This document shows, piece by piece, positions 34,829 to 46,975 of a stretch of DNA of 64,000 nucleotides (position 1 is its first letter; every line of letters starts with the position of its first letter). The stretch lies in NCBI GenBank assembly GCA_022661535.1, contig JAKULF010000002.1, forward strand, positions 310,001 through 374,000, in the 5' to 3' direction. The notes beneath the pieces are model-generated. The model made no database searches and had not been told where the DNA came from. It was given only the letters and a program-made list of their open reading frames with translations. The stretch comes from Eutypa lata. Its lineage: Eukaryota; Ascomycota; Sordariomycetes; Xylariales; Diatrypaceae. Both the position numbers and the translations under genes were made by a program.

Positions 34829-36041
34829 ATGAGATCCGTCGAACTTAACGCGTTTTCCACAGAGCCCATTTGGGGTTCAAAGCTCCAGTCGCATAAGCAA
34901 CCAGTGGATGTTGGAGATATACCTTCTAAAATCCTCGAGGTTATTTACAAGTATTTGATGACCAAATTCGGCGATTCTAATGAGAGAATCAGTCAGGGTA
35001 CCCCTAAGTTCCTGTCTGTCATCTCTAAATTCGTTGCAGAGAAAAAGACAGTACAGATGTGTTTACCAGCATTCCCTTGGAAATCCGCAAACAAGGTCTA
35101 CAAGGTCTTAGGGTCGCTCCCAGATAAGGCGGAAGAGGTTGCCCTGAAACGTCTAAACACTATGTGTGAGGAGATTGCAGAGGTCTATGATCCTGGTGCT
35201 ACTCTAATTATTATATCGGATGGGTTAGTCTACAACGGTAAGCCACATCCCGCGCTGAGACCGTAAATGCATATTCCGTATCGCTAACGTTGTACCTATA
35301 GACCTCCTTACCATCCCAGACCGAGATACATGGGCGTATGGAGAAGGCTTGCGGGCCATGTGTGTAGAAAAAGGATTCCCACACATCGAATTCTCCCGTC
35401 TCAGGGACCTCGTATCTTTCCCGGGCCTTCCTGCCCAGCTAAACGAGATCATCTATGTCGCGAATGCGAGCAATTTCCGCCGCTATCTCCTCAACAAATT
35501 CGGGAACGATTCCCTGGACGTCGATAATGAAATCGCTACTAAACCTGACACCAACATGACGTACAGGGGATACTGCCGCTTCCTTGGTAACGACCTGCAG
35601 TACTTGTACCCCGTCGGCAAAGACCGAAGCGGACACGCGTATAGGCGGGACGTAAAGTTCCTAGCAAAGGAGATGCTCAAGCGTGGCGATGTGAGTATAT
35701 CTCTCACCCCTTCGCAACGGCGTTCGCCGAAAGTTTGGGGGCCAGGATCTAACACGAGACTGTAGGCGTTCGCTAAGGCTGTCAAGTTTGCCTTCCCGGA
35801 TCACCTACGTCTTTCTATTCATCAGTCGACTGGTGAGCACAAAATCTCCGTCAGCCTTCTGCCTACCGATACGGGCTACACCACCCCCTGGCACTGTAGC
35901 GTAGCATTCAGAGCGGATGGTAGCATTACTAGTGGACCCAAGGGCGACTTCGAAAAGGATTCTAATTTGGAATTGGTTTACGAGAATGGGCGGCCAAGCT
36001 ACTTCCAGGAAAAGGCGGCGGCAGGTGAAGCTGTCAACTAA
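34829..36041 (+). CDS. Isocyanide synthase, DIT1/PvcA family
   Basis: Three exons, 34829-35237, 35302-35690 and 35766-36041; 357 residues, a normal length for a single-domain member. Family hallmarks: LPAFPWKSANKVYKVLGSLP near residues 79-98 (the conserved FPxKS), IISDGLVYND across the first intron, the IHQSTG...KISVSLLP stretch, and TPWHCSVAF near the end. The bacterial enzymes (PvcA, IsnA) turn an amino acid's amine into an isonitrile using ribulose-5-phosphate. Fungal ICS genes (A. fumigatus xan and crm clusters) make metal-binding isocyanides, and yeast Dit1 makes a dityrosine precursor. Here the protein carries no fused 2OG-oxygenase or NRPS part and faces an NRPS-like reductase gene. 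No Fe/2OG oxygenase partner is visible in the window. The substrate (Tyr, Trp, Val or other) cannot be read by eye. Confidence 0.92.
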
Positions 36042-38465
36042 TTTTCTGTTTTTGCCAATTACCTTTCATTCATTCATGTTCTGCTTTGGTACTATTACTG
36101 TCGTTACCTCATTTCCTATCATCTCTAGGGGCTGCATAGCTTGGACTTCCCCACTGGTTGGGGGTTACGCGTCATGCAATATTTTTCATTCACATAGATT
36201 CTCCACGGTAGAACAGAACGCGGAAGCAATTCAATTTAGCATTAGATTTACTCGTGGCCCTCTTGGCACCATAAGAGCAGTATATCCAATAGAATCAATA
36301 CATCCCCGACAACCGAATACAATTCCAATGTCATATTATTTATGTCAATTTAGTCCCACAAGTCTTATCCTAATACCCTCTATATTTTAATGTTGATCAT
36401 TTCTTCATGTACCATAACCTCAAGGCTCCATTTAACCCAACCAACGCCACCAGATTCATATCATTGAAAGCTTTATTACTTTCCTATTGATATAGCTACT
36501 AGCAGGTCTTATAATTGTTGTGGTCCACGTACGATGGGGTTACATTTATTCGTACCCTCTCAACTTCATGCTAAGTAATATTTATATATATATTTTCTTT
36601 TTTTAGAGGCGTAGAATATTTATTTGGGAAATATGTGTTATAACGCGTTGGTCATTGGTTCGACCAACATCCATCGGGCCTTAGGTTGAGAACCCATCAG
36701 GTTGCAATCCGTCGATCCCCGTTGAAAAATAGAAGCTGTGTAAATATTGCTCTGACATTCCGTGATCGCGTTACCGCTGGTTCATTCTGCTTATATGGTT
36801 CTTATTAATTGGCAGCAGATACTGTTCAATGAAAATTCCCAATCACAAACACCACTCCACTTACTAACACCTGTACCTATAAATTCACGACGAAATCCAC
36901 CTTAGGGAAGTTCTATTCCTCCCCAACATCATTTGTAAAACCCCGAAGAGACCTATGATCACATTGTTCGTTAATTAGGATTTAAGAGGTAAGCCCCCAC
37001 GGAGGTCTTGCCAGCCTGACTCGATCATAGTTATACGGACATGCTTATACGGAGATGCAATGATTAACGAATTCTCACACCGTGTCATAACTCACTAACC
37101 GTTGGTTAGGCTGTTGGTAAGCTGATATGACCCATACAATGATCTCATATGAACATAATTACTGGGTGTGATTTATTTCCTAGTTAGTAAACCGAGACAT
37201 CTGTCAGCCCTATCAATTGTTCACAACCAGCACTCGCTCGTTTCATTGGTCCCAACCAGCTGGTCCCAACCTGTTGGGCCAACCCGCGTACCCGTACCCG
37301 CCTACCCGCGCTTAGCTCGCCATCCCATAATAAACCGGCGCACTCCAGCCGATAGAACCCGTGATCATACAGCGGGTCGAGTACCCGCTCGAACTTTAGA
37401 CGTAGTATCCCGGCACCTGACTCTATACGCATACGTACTTTCGTGGATGAAGAAGGAGGCGTGACGAGGGTGGCGTCATGCTAAGACATCGTACTCCGAC
37501 ATGTAGGATTCAGGAATTCTTGTACGGTTTTTATTAATACTCTGATTAATTCGGAAAGTTAAGTAGTCCGACTAGGATGAACCTTGGGTAGCTTGATATG
37601 AGTAATGTACGAAATATTTCGAGGACCGTCTACAATATAAATACAAGTGTTTACAGGAGTATTGTAAGGACCCCGGATCATGCTAACGTCTTCTCATCAC
37701 CCCTTCTAGATTTATTATAATTTTTATTGCATTTCTTTTAACAGGTGAAACATTTCTGAATCCCTTATCACATCTTTCATTTTATTCCCATCTTTGAATA
37801 TTGCTAAGATGTCAAGACATTGCCCCGCTGTTATTGGTAAAAGTTTCAAGGTATATGGAATTGTGACGAACATGACATGACTAGAACCGTCATGTCATAA
37901 AGGGGGGAGTAGAGTAGATATGGATGAATATTTGAGAACCCATTATGGGTTAGTTTGTTCCAAGGGTTTTATAATGAAAACGTGATGATGTGATGAGAGC
38001 CGTTGAATAAATAAAAAATCTATCTAGAAAAAGAATTAGCAATCGAAGATAAACTGAGGTACCATATTATGATACATTAGCAAGATTAGCAAGAGGGGTG
38101 AAAGGTGAGGGGGAGATAATTCCTTATTAAGTAGGTGTGGCGCCAATAGTAGTTCCCTCCTAAATAGCTAGCTGTGGCGCATGGTTAGAGGCGCAAGCAA
38201 TTAGTTAGCCAGGCCAGGTACCTAAGTCACTAAGCAAATAAGCCCAAGAAGTATCCCCGCCAATTACCTAATTCTCCATCCAATTCAAGACACATTTTTT
38301 TTCTCCATACGAACGAACTGTCCGAAGATCTGCCTCGTCCACCCCCTTCGCGCGCAGCATCAGCCGAACTACTTCCGTCCCCGCGATAATCAACCGACGT
38401 TCTGCCCGGTCCAGTGCGTGCGTGCGGCCTGGTTCGCCGTCATTTATCGCGAGATTCAACCGACG
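36042..38465. other. Intergenic, 2.4 kb
   Basis: No gene supported. A 7-bp hairpin (GTTGGTC/GACCAAC) lies near 36641-36662. A degenerate stretch at about 37248-37400 repeats GGTCCCAACC twice and TACCCG several times and may be transposon debris. The last 200 bp are the leader and promoter of the regulator gene. Confidence 0.5.
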
Positions 38466-41284
38466 ATGAGCTCGTTGGATGACGTAGCAGCGGATGCAGC
38501 CGCAGCCGCTGTCGCAGCAGTCGCATCCGCGTCGGCGTCGGCATCGGCATCTGCATCTGATCCTGTTTCAACCAAGCCAGAACCTCAACCAGGAACTGAA
38601 CCAGAACCAGAATCTGAAGTTTCTATAGTATTACCAACATCCCCGTCAACAGAGCCGCAAACTCAAACTCAAACCCAACCACAACCACAATCACAGCCAC
38701 AGTCACAATCATTGCCCGCCTACCCTGAACCTGAACCTGGACTTGGATCTGAGTCTCAGTCTGGCTCTGGACCTGAACCTCTTTCCGATACAAGTGCTGC
38801 TGTTGCCGCTCTTCAGGAATCTCTTCTTCCCCAGCATCTACATCAACCATACGAACAAAATAACCACCACCATCAGCAGCAGCAGCAGCAGCAGCAACAA
38901 AATGGAGAACATGAGCAGCATGATCAACAGCGTCAACCTGAAGCATACGATGGAATATCTGAAGGTTACCACCTCCCTGGATCCTTAGTCCCAGTCAGCG
39001 CCGTCGCACATCATGGACTTCAGGCGTTGCAGGCTGCTTCAGCAGACCCGTCACCCACAAGCCCGACCTCGGATCACATAGCCCAACAGTATGCCCAATC
39101 GGCTACAATGCAGATGGGCGATGCTCACTTCGCACAAGCTGCAGACGTAATGAACGGGAATGGCACATCGCCTTCCGATTTCCATATTCACCCACAACAT
39201 TCCCAAGTCCACGTTCACGGCCATGCTCACAGCCTTCCGATTTCGCCTCCTGGACCCATGTCCGGTGTGGGGACTCCCGGTTCGACTCCCCAACAGAAGG
39301 TGACGCGCCTTCGACGCGCCTGCGATATGTGTAGTCAACGTAAAGTGAAGTGCGATGAAAGCGGCCCTCCTTGTAAGCCATGCGCAGACCTCAACGTCGA
39401 GTGTACCTTCCAACGTCAAATGAAGCGTCGCGGCCCCCCGAATAAGCATGCCGAGGCAGCGAGAGCTGCTAAACGCACTCGAGTTGATGGCCCCCCTGAT
39501 GAAGTTGGGAATCTACTGCCCCTCAGCCCTCAGCACAGCGACCAATCTGCGCTACAGCCCGCGTTACAACCTGCCTTACAGCCCGCGCTGCAACCCGCGT
39601 TGCAGCCCGCGCTAGATGCCGAAGCAATCGCTCCGTGGCCTGTCTTAGAACTCTTGGTGGACGACTTTTTCACTTATATCCACCCTCTCATACCTTTCCC
39701 TCACCAACCTACCTTCCGTCAGGCTTTTATCGAGCGGGCGGATCGGTCAAGTCGAAAGTTCCTAGCCCTGCTTGCCAGTATGATAGGCGTTCTAGTCGCT
39801 TCGTTTCCTCGCAGTGCCCGGTCCCATCTAAAGGCTCAGCATAGCACCAACCTGTTCCCTACGTCAATTACTATGATTGAGCGGTGTCGAGATGTTGCCT
39901 TAGAAGCCCGTGGGTCCCTTTTCATGGCCAGTGAGGAGATGACAGTCGAGGACGCGGCTACAAGTTATTTTCTCGGTCTTTCCGCTGCATATACTCTGAG
40001 GTGGAAGCCTTGCAAGCGTTTTATGGCTGAAACTATGACCTTCGTGCGAGAAGTGAGCGTGCACAGACAGAGAGATTCAATATTAGAAGCAGATATTACC
40101 TCAAGTTTTGGTGCCTCGACGAGCAAGCCTATAGATCACATTAAAGACCAGATGACCAAGCGCATATTCTGGGTCATCGTAGCCGGTGTTCGGTAAGTGT
40201 CATTTTCTCCTTTCACATCAATTGGTGCCATTCATATGGGTTTATTAACATATATGATAGGTCAATGACACAATTAGGCGCATCTATAAATGATTTGCCT
40301 TTGCCACCTCCTACATCCCAGGAACAATACCCTGATCAGCCAGTAGAGGTCGATGATGAGTACATTTATAGCGATCAGATCCTCCAGCAACCGGAAAATA
40401 TACCCAGCTTGATCGCCGGATTCAATAGAAACATATGCGTCTACACTACTATGAATGAACTTGTCGGCGTCGATATGTGCTACGGAATGAAATTCTTCGA
40501 TTGGAGCGCACAGAAGAATATTCTGAGCAACGGTCTTAGTTCCGCCAAGCAAGCCACAGAAGATCTCCCAGCCCACCTTCATGTCAAGACAGAACCGGGC
40601 CAGCCCGAGCCACCCACCTTCGACTACGCAGGCCTTCAGTACCACCCTCCCGCCTTCCCCGCAGCCCAGCCCTCGGACGACGTGCGCCACGCGTTCGCCG
40701 AACAGCCCATGCGGCGCCGGGAGCTGCAATTCGAGATCCAGAAGGCGAATATATACGCCTCAAGCCTAGCCACGCGCTCGTACTTCGTGGAGCGGTACCT
40801 CAACCTGCGAGACGCGGAGCGGCAGCGGCGTAAGATCGAAGACGGCGTCGCCGACGAGGACGAGGACGAGAACGAGAATGACACGACGAACGCCGAAACG
40901 GCCGCCATCAAGGACGAACGGGACGCCATGGTGGCGAGCGAGCGCGAGCTCATCGTCCAGAACCTGCTGACGGTGCTGACGTCGATCAGCCAGCGCAACA
41001 TGGAGCCGAACGGGGGCTCCATCATCTACAAGATCCGGCAGGTGGCGAGCACGCTGCTGAACGACGCGCCCGAGCGCAAGGGCCCCGTCGCCGTCAAGGC
41101 CGAGGAGTACCTGGGCAAGTTCCTTGACATCCTGATGCGCCTCGAGAAGACGGGCGGCGGCGGCACGACGGCCCCCGGCCACATGACGGCCCAGGACGAG
41201 GAGGAGGAGCTGCAGTGCTGGGCTAGTCTGAGGGATTACCAGCACGAGTTCGCTGCTAGTGGGGGGTTCCTGGGAAATGGATAA
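38466..41284 (+). CDS. Zn(II)2Cys6 transcription factor, Gln/Pro-rich
   Basis: Two exons, 38466-40192 and 40261-41284; 916 residues. The ATG at 38466 (MSSLDD) is chosen; an in-frame ATG at 38418 would add 16 residues. The binuclear zinc cluster lies at about residues 287-314 (RRACDMCSQRKVKCD, then CKPCADLNVEC), followed by a basic linker (KRRGPPNKHAEAA). The first 280 residues are low complexity: Ala/Ser, PEPE, QTQTQ and a run of nine Gln, as in activation regions. A 12-bp tandem repeat at about 39551-39613 encodes ALQP five times. The rest resembles the fungal-specific TF middle-homology region. It looks like a broadly conserved nuclear regulator rather than a pathway-specific one, but a link to the isocyanide pair 2.4 kb away cannot be excluded. 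Confidence 0.92.
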
Positions 41285-42466
41285 GATGAGATGAGTGATT
41301 GATTCCTTGATTGATGCCGGTTGGTATAAGTACTTAAGCAGTGAGGGGTTCATGGGTTGTAATGATGTATTGATTCCTATGAACTCTAATCACTGCTTTT
41401 CATACATAATAGTTTGCTTTTTTTCCCGTGGGTTCATGGGTCCCTCAGCTGTATGATAGGGGTTTAGTTGTTGTGCTTATTGCATTATGCATACCTACTT
41501 AGCTAGTCCGGGTAGCTAATTGTAAACTTTATCCGGTATTCTTAGTTCTATCCTATGATTTTCAACGCTGCCAGTATGGGGTAGTCTGGTATGCTCCCCA
41601 TTAATACGCCATTGGAAAAGGGAAGGGATCGATCGATGGGTTTATTTCCGTATCAATAGTAGAATGAACATGGTCAGCGGAGATCCGTGCATCCTACGTA
41701 GCACTCCAGTCTCCTGGCCACTTGGCAACCATCATAGCTTGAAAAGGGGGCTGATCTTATAACGGAGTAAGGAAGCACACTAGTGAACCAATGACAAGCA
41801 TTCATCACTAAACTCAGAACTGCCTAGGAGGTAGGCAGATATTTCGGGCAAGTAAAAGGGAGAGCCGAACCGAATCCAACAGGCTGGATCTCCCGCTGCA
41901 AGATCGGACCGCATGCGCGACCGGCCGAAGTCGACGCCTGCAGGCTGGCCCGGCCTAACCAGGGGTATTTCCTGACGCACCACACGTATAAGGAGCTTGA
42001 TTGGTGGTCCTAGCTACAATTGCGAGGCTGCATGGTAGGTAGGTGCCTAGTTAATGTCTTGATTTAGGGCGATGGGCGTATAATATAGGGACGGATCACA
42101 TTCGTATGTTACGGTAGGTTGATTCATCCACAAAGCAACTCAGAGAAGTCCGTTGCTCCCGCAATGTTTACAGGCGAAATTCGACGTGACAGGTTCGGCT
42201 TCAGAGCCCCTGTGATCTTAGGGGATATCTGCCCTATAGTGAATGCTTAGGTCCGTGGTGCCATGCATATTTCGGGGCGTGGGGGGTTGGAATTTCTTTT
42301 CTTTTTTTCACTTTTGGGTAACATTGGTGGCCTGCTCCAGGAAAATCTTGCCAGAATCAGAGAGTTCATCATGTTGGGTTAGGCTCTGGACTGCAATGCA
42401 TGAGCTCAACCAATTATGTTTCCCATTTTACAGTCCGTGAACCCGTCTTCAGACGCTGCATCGACC

Positions 42467-42537
42467 GGACGCAGTTGCGTCCAGTTTGGAACGTCGACGG
42501 TGCGTCTGTACACCGGCAAGCTGGTCGCAGCTGCGAC
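42467..42537. promoter_or_regulatory. Paired palindromes upstream of the C2H2 gene
   Basis: GGACGCA-GT-TGCGTCC (42467-42482) and the perfect 14-mer GTCGCAGCTGCGAC (42524-42537) lie 15-70 bp upstream of TATATAA. GACGC or its complement recurs several times in the same 100 bp. They could be dimeric regulator sites; the factor is unknown. Confidence 0.45.
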
Positions 42538-42551
42538 GCGTCGGCAGGGAA

Positions 42552-42558
42552 TATATAA
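42552..42558 (+). promoter_or_regulatory. TATA box of the C2H2 gene
   Basis: TATATAA lies 196 bp upstream of the ATG at 42748. Confidence 0.4.
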
Positions 42559-42747
42559 CGACGGCTTAGAGAACAGTTATTTGAGAGTTCTTTAGCAAAC
42601 TCTTACTTTTAAATTATTGTCTCCCTTTCTCGTCTCGTTCTACCATCGATTCCTATATTTATTTTGCCAACACACGGTGATAACAACGTCGACGGACCAG
42701 TGTCTGTAAGACGTCAGTCACTAGCAGCTGAGGCTGCTGCTCCGAAT

Positions 42748-44675
42748 ATGGATCCCCACAGTCGCAAACCATCCTCGCCTATGCTATCGAGGTACCTTGA
42801 GGTTGATGATGATTTATTCATCGCGCGATTGAATGGATTGACTACTCAAGTGCGAGTTGATCGGAAGCTGTTCATAGGAAATTTCCTGGAATCATTCGAC
42901 AAAGCTATCCCCCCTGCACAACCACCACCAGTACCAAGAAAACGCCGCCTACCGACAATCAAAGAAGACAGCTTGTTGTGTAACCGCACCGAACCTGGAC
43001 GACGAGCGATACCTCAATCTACCCCAAGCATCTCGGAAGTCAACATACAGGATCTAGACATATCTGATATCGTACTGTCAGAGGAGCAAACTGTTGTATC
43101 TCCAAATCAGCCGGCTATAGTCTATCGCAGGTGAACAGCAAGCCGTTGCCGTCTGTCGATAGTGGATTATCCGGGATCTCATTCCTGACCGAACAACCTC
43201 CGGTACATGCGGGCCAGGAAAACACAGTATACCGCTCGGTAAACACAAAGCCATCGGCGCCATCTCATGACAGCGGGCTTGATGTCGGTCATAGTTCATT
43301 GCAGGAGCCTCATGTGGTTCCAATTTCCTCGTCGTCCATCCCATCACAAAATGCCCATCATCTTAGCTCTGCGGGCTCGACATCGTCTGATATCCCAGAG
43401 GCTTCGAGCGAGAGTAGGCTTACTACGCTGGAGCGGACTACACAGAGCGAAACTCGCCTCCTAATTCCTGCTAGAAGACATATGCTAGTGGGGGTCGTGA
43501 ACACTAATGTACGACAGTGGTTTGGAGAAGCCTTCCAAGCGAGTTTACAAGAAGCCGAAGCAATCGAGCAAGGGGCTTACAATGGCAACTCTCATGCGGA
43601 CTTGGCACCTCAATCACAGCAGCCAGCCAATAGAGGTGCGAAGCGAAAAGGGGCCGATGACAGAGAAGACAGGGGCGACGATGACAGTGACTCGCAAGAC
43701 CAGCCAAAGAGACGTAAAAGTAAACTAGGAACTAAGTCGAAGATTGAACCCGAGAAATTCGCTTGTCCTTGTTTCAAGAAAGAACCTCATCAATACAGCC
43801 AAGGGTCTGATTGCGCTACCCATGACTGGAACATCAAGAGGCTCAAGTAAGTGCGGCCATACTCGGTATAACATGTGAATACCTACTTACCAGGTCAGAG
43901 AACATCTCCTCCGGCAACACTTACCGCAATTCGAGTGTCAACGTTGTCTCCAAGCTTTCTACTCACAAGGCAAACTTAGCACACACCTTAGCATGTGTCG
44001 TACATCTCATGAGCCGAAGAAGGATAGCCCTGTCAAACTTGCTCAAGATAAATATCACAAGATTATCGACAAGGCACTTTTAAAGGTGAAGTCGGATGTC
44101 GAGAAGTGGAGTAAGATATTCGGCATTTTGTACCCGGAGGTAACCCTAGCGGACTATCCGTCACCTTGTAAGTACCACGAACATAAATGATGACGAGATT
44201 ATCAGGAAGCTAAAACGAGATACAGATCGTGAAGAGCGTACGGTTGAAAGGTTTAAGGACTATACTTCCCAAAATCTCGCCCGATTACTCGATGCGGAGC
44301 TCGAAGGCGAGGTGGAAGAAAGCAAGCTCATGAAAGCCGTGGAGCGAGCCCTAGTCAAGGTTCACGATGGCTTCAGGAGTTCCCTCAAGGATCTTAGTCT
44401 TCCCGCTAACGCCAATAATCCCCAGGGCACTATGGGTCCTATAACTTGTGCCATAGCTCTTGGGGGTCAAGTCGCAGACTCCATGATGGCCCTGGACTCT
44501 GCTACGGGTGCTCATGTTGCAGATCACGAGGATTGGGACCCCCTCGGCGCCGCATCTCCTTGATAGCGAGGTAGCACAGAGAGTAGCTGAGATGATTGGG
44601 GAGAAGAGGCAATTGGTTCTCTTGAAACTAAAACTGTATAAGATTATACCGGAAGCGGGTTTGGCGACAATCTAG
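42748..44675 (+). CDS. C2H2-type zinc-finger-like fungal protein, C-terminus frameshifted
   Basis: Likely exons 42748-43071, 43131-43846 and 43899 onward, with one more junction near 44110-44200 that I cannot place. The first 300 residues are Ser/Pro-rich and disordered, with a basic stretch (PKRRKSK) that could be a nuclear signal. Then comes a zinc-binding block common in fungal proteins: FACPCFKKEPHQY, DWNIKRLKEHLLRQH across an intron, FECQRC and LSTHLSMC. The plain frame stops at 44561-44563. A one-base shift in the C run at about 44537-44541 would continue in a coding-like frame with Lys/Leu-rich helix (AQRVAEMIGEKRQ) to a stop at 44675. Function unknown; probably nuclear. Confidence 0.6.
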
Positions 44676-45350
44676 ATTTCGACCACACCCCCGAGCCGCT
44701 CTATTACCGCGGCGACTCTGGTTGCTTCAGCGTTCAAGATCCTTCAACCAGCCACACGAGCTCTTCCAGCAGGATGGAGAATAGTTGAATAGTACCCAGG
44801 ATGAAAACTTGTTCATGGTACCCGCATAGTACTGAATGTGGGAGGAGGGCCTCTTATGCTCAAGCTGGACTGATGAGCAGGGCCCCGGAGATGACTTGAA
44901 TACTCGGCCTTTAGTTAGATAAGGATGTTTACACTTACTGGATACCCAGTCGTTATAATACCAGAATAAAGAAAACGCGTTTTGATTTGCCTAAACTAGC
45001 CTCAGAGTTTGCCTCAGGCCGGGAGTAACTCGCTGTCAGGAGCTAAGGAGAACCCGTAAGGACCAGGTATTCACGTTACCGAGTGACGGCTGTCCCACCA
45101 CCACCACGAACATCACCAATCCCAACAGTGGATACCAAGGTATTATCGCTAACAGTGAGAGCACAACGGCTACGCGCATTGGCTATGGTGCCGTATGCAT
45201 TCATAGTTAACGTAGGACCTGATGGCTTCTGTCAGGTTTGAGATGAAATGGTATAGCTTAGTCCTCATTTGTAAGCCAAATCCAATCATTAGCTTAAAAA
45301 GTACCTCGAGATTAATACTGGTATGATTACTATTCACAAATTCAAAACCC
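44676..45350. other. Intergenic, 0.7 kb
   Basis: Convergent 3' flanks of the C2H2 and peptidase genes; nothing else seen. Confidence 0.6.
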
Positions 45351-46975
45351 TTACGATTCCAACACCGTCCCCGCCGGGGGTAGCTCCAAGCTAATGAGAT
45401 AAGCCATCTCAGCCGCCGCCGTCTCCCCGCCGAGAAAAAAGCTCGTGTGTCCGGACCCGTCCCTCGTCAGGAAGACGGTGTTATCGCCGAGCTCGCTCTG
45501 CAGTCCGAGACCCCAGGCATAGCTTGTGCTATATGACATATCATCAGTCAGTCAAATCCGCTACTCATACCTAGTGAAGTGCATCCTAAAAGTTTGATTT
45601 TAACTTACCTAGGGTCATAATTCGAATTGACCATCAAAAGCGTCGCATCGCCCTCATACGACGCCGGTTTCGGCGGGTTCCTCGGGGCGGGCCAGCCAAT
45701 ACAGCGGGTCTGGATGGTGTAGGTCTGCGAGGCGCCGCGCGTGAGCGGGCTGAACGTCGCGCCGAGCTCCTGCTTCTGCTGGATCGCGGCCAGCGAACCG
45801 GTCGCGTGCGTCCAGTCCTGGCACTGGATCGCGTTGCCGCCGAACAGGTACGAGTCGACGTACGGGTCCCCGACGGCGAGGGGCTGCGCCAGCGAGATCA
45901 GCGTCGCGTCGGCGCTGTCGCGCGCCTCCACGAGCGCCTGCGCCAGCGTCGGCCAGTTCGCCACCGAGATCAGCAGGCCCTGCCCGTTGAGCCGAACTTC
46001 CTCCTCCGTGACGTCCGAGCGGCACCCGGTATCGGGCCCGTCGTCGCACCCGGGCGCGGGGATGGGCGCCGCGGCCGCCTTCGCGAGCACGTCGAGCCAC
46101 GCCTGCTGTGCGTCTTCGCCCTTGAGCACGCTGTCGTCGTTGTCGGCGCTCCACGCGAAGAACTGCTTCAACACCGCTTCGTAGGCCGCAGATTCGATCA
46201 GCAGATTCGATGATTCCGACTGCGAGTGCTGCAGGTTGCCGTCGAGCACCATGGCGCGGATGCCGTCGGGAAATAGCTGTGCGTACTGGCTGAACAGCTG
46301 CGTGCCGTACGACAGCCCGACGAATGAAGTCTTCTCCCCGCCTAGTGCTAGACGCACGGCCTCGTGGTCCTTCACCGCGCTGATGGTATCCACGAAGTCG
46401 AGCAGGCGGCCCGTCTTGGCAAGGCAGTCCGAGCGGACGGCTAGATTGTGAGCCACCAGGTCCTCGTACGCCTCCCGTGTCTGCGTGAACACCGGCGTCC
46501 GTTTGTTGAATAGGTCCACATCGCACTGCACAGGCGTGCTGAGACCCACCCCGCGCGGGTCAAGTCCGATCAAGTCGAATCGCTCTAGGAGGGCGTCAAT
46601 GCCGGGCTTCGACCCGCCCGCTATCGCCGATACAATCTGGGTTGCGGGCCCACCCGGGCCGCCTGGGTTGATGAAGAGGTTGCCGATGCGTTTTGATTTG
46701 TCCGTTGTTGCGAGGCGTATCAATCCGAGGGAGATGGTCTCGTTCCCGTTTAAGTCGTCCCAGTCTAGCGGGACTTCGTATGTTGTACATTGAACGTTTG
46801 TTGCGTTCGGGAAGCCGGAGGGACACGGTCCCCATGTTATCTCACTGTTGAGGTTGTTACAGCTGAATTGATTATTTACGACGTGACGTGGCCTGTGAAG
46901 AAGAGGTGACGCTGCCGCCGTGCCGTAGAGGGCGAGTGACAGGGCAAGTGCCGATGGGGAGATTGGGGACATCAT
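45351..46975 (-). CDS. Secreted TAP-like serine peptidase (alpha/beta hydrolase, S33)
   Basis: Two exons, 46975-45609 and 45528-45351; 514 residues. The ATG at 46975 opens a clear signal peptide (SPSALALSLALYGTAAAS); the longer upstream frame starts only with TTG. Features of the tripeptidyl-aminopeptidase-like family: oxyanion region FINPGGPGGPA, DLIGLDPRGVGLS, nucleophile S222 in GLSYGTQ, and the C-terminal TAP-like domain with Asp in NSNYDP and His in GSGHTS. The last two lie either side of the intron. Several Cys suggest disulfides. These enzymes remove N-terminal tripeptides or proline-type residues from peptides outside the cell. The exact specificity is inferred from the family only. 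Confidence 0.9.

Larger units (their letters stand above)
41285..42747. other. Intergenic, 1.5 kb, with a GC-rich palindromic promoter patch
   Basis: No gene. The part before the C2H2 gene holds two palindromes (42467-42482 and 42524-42537) and a TATA box (42552-42558). Confidence 0.6.

Noticed and set aside
36641..36700. Possible tRNA or SINE around GGTTCGACC and GGTTGCAATCC
   Set aside because: Only a 7-bp hairpin and imperfect B-box matches; no A box or tail like the SINE copies.
37248..37400. TACCCG/GGTCCCAACC repeats as telomere or hAT transposon ends
   Set aside because: Irregular spacing, no terminal inverted repeat or target duplication found; too degenerate to call.
45654..46526. 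290-codon Arg-rich frame inside the peptidase gene
   Set aside because: Arg/Gly-rich shadow of a GC-rich gene; the peptidase frame has the signal peptide and catalytic motifs.
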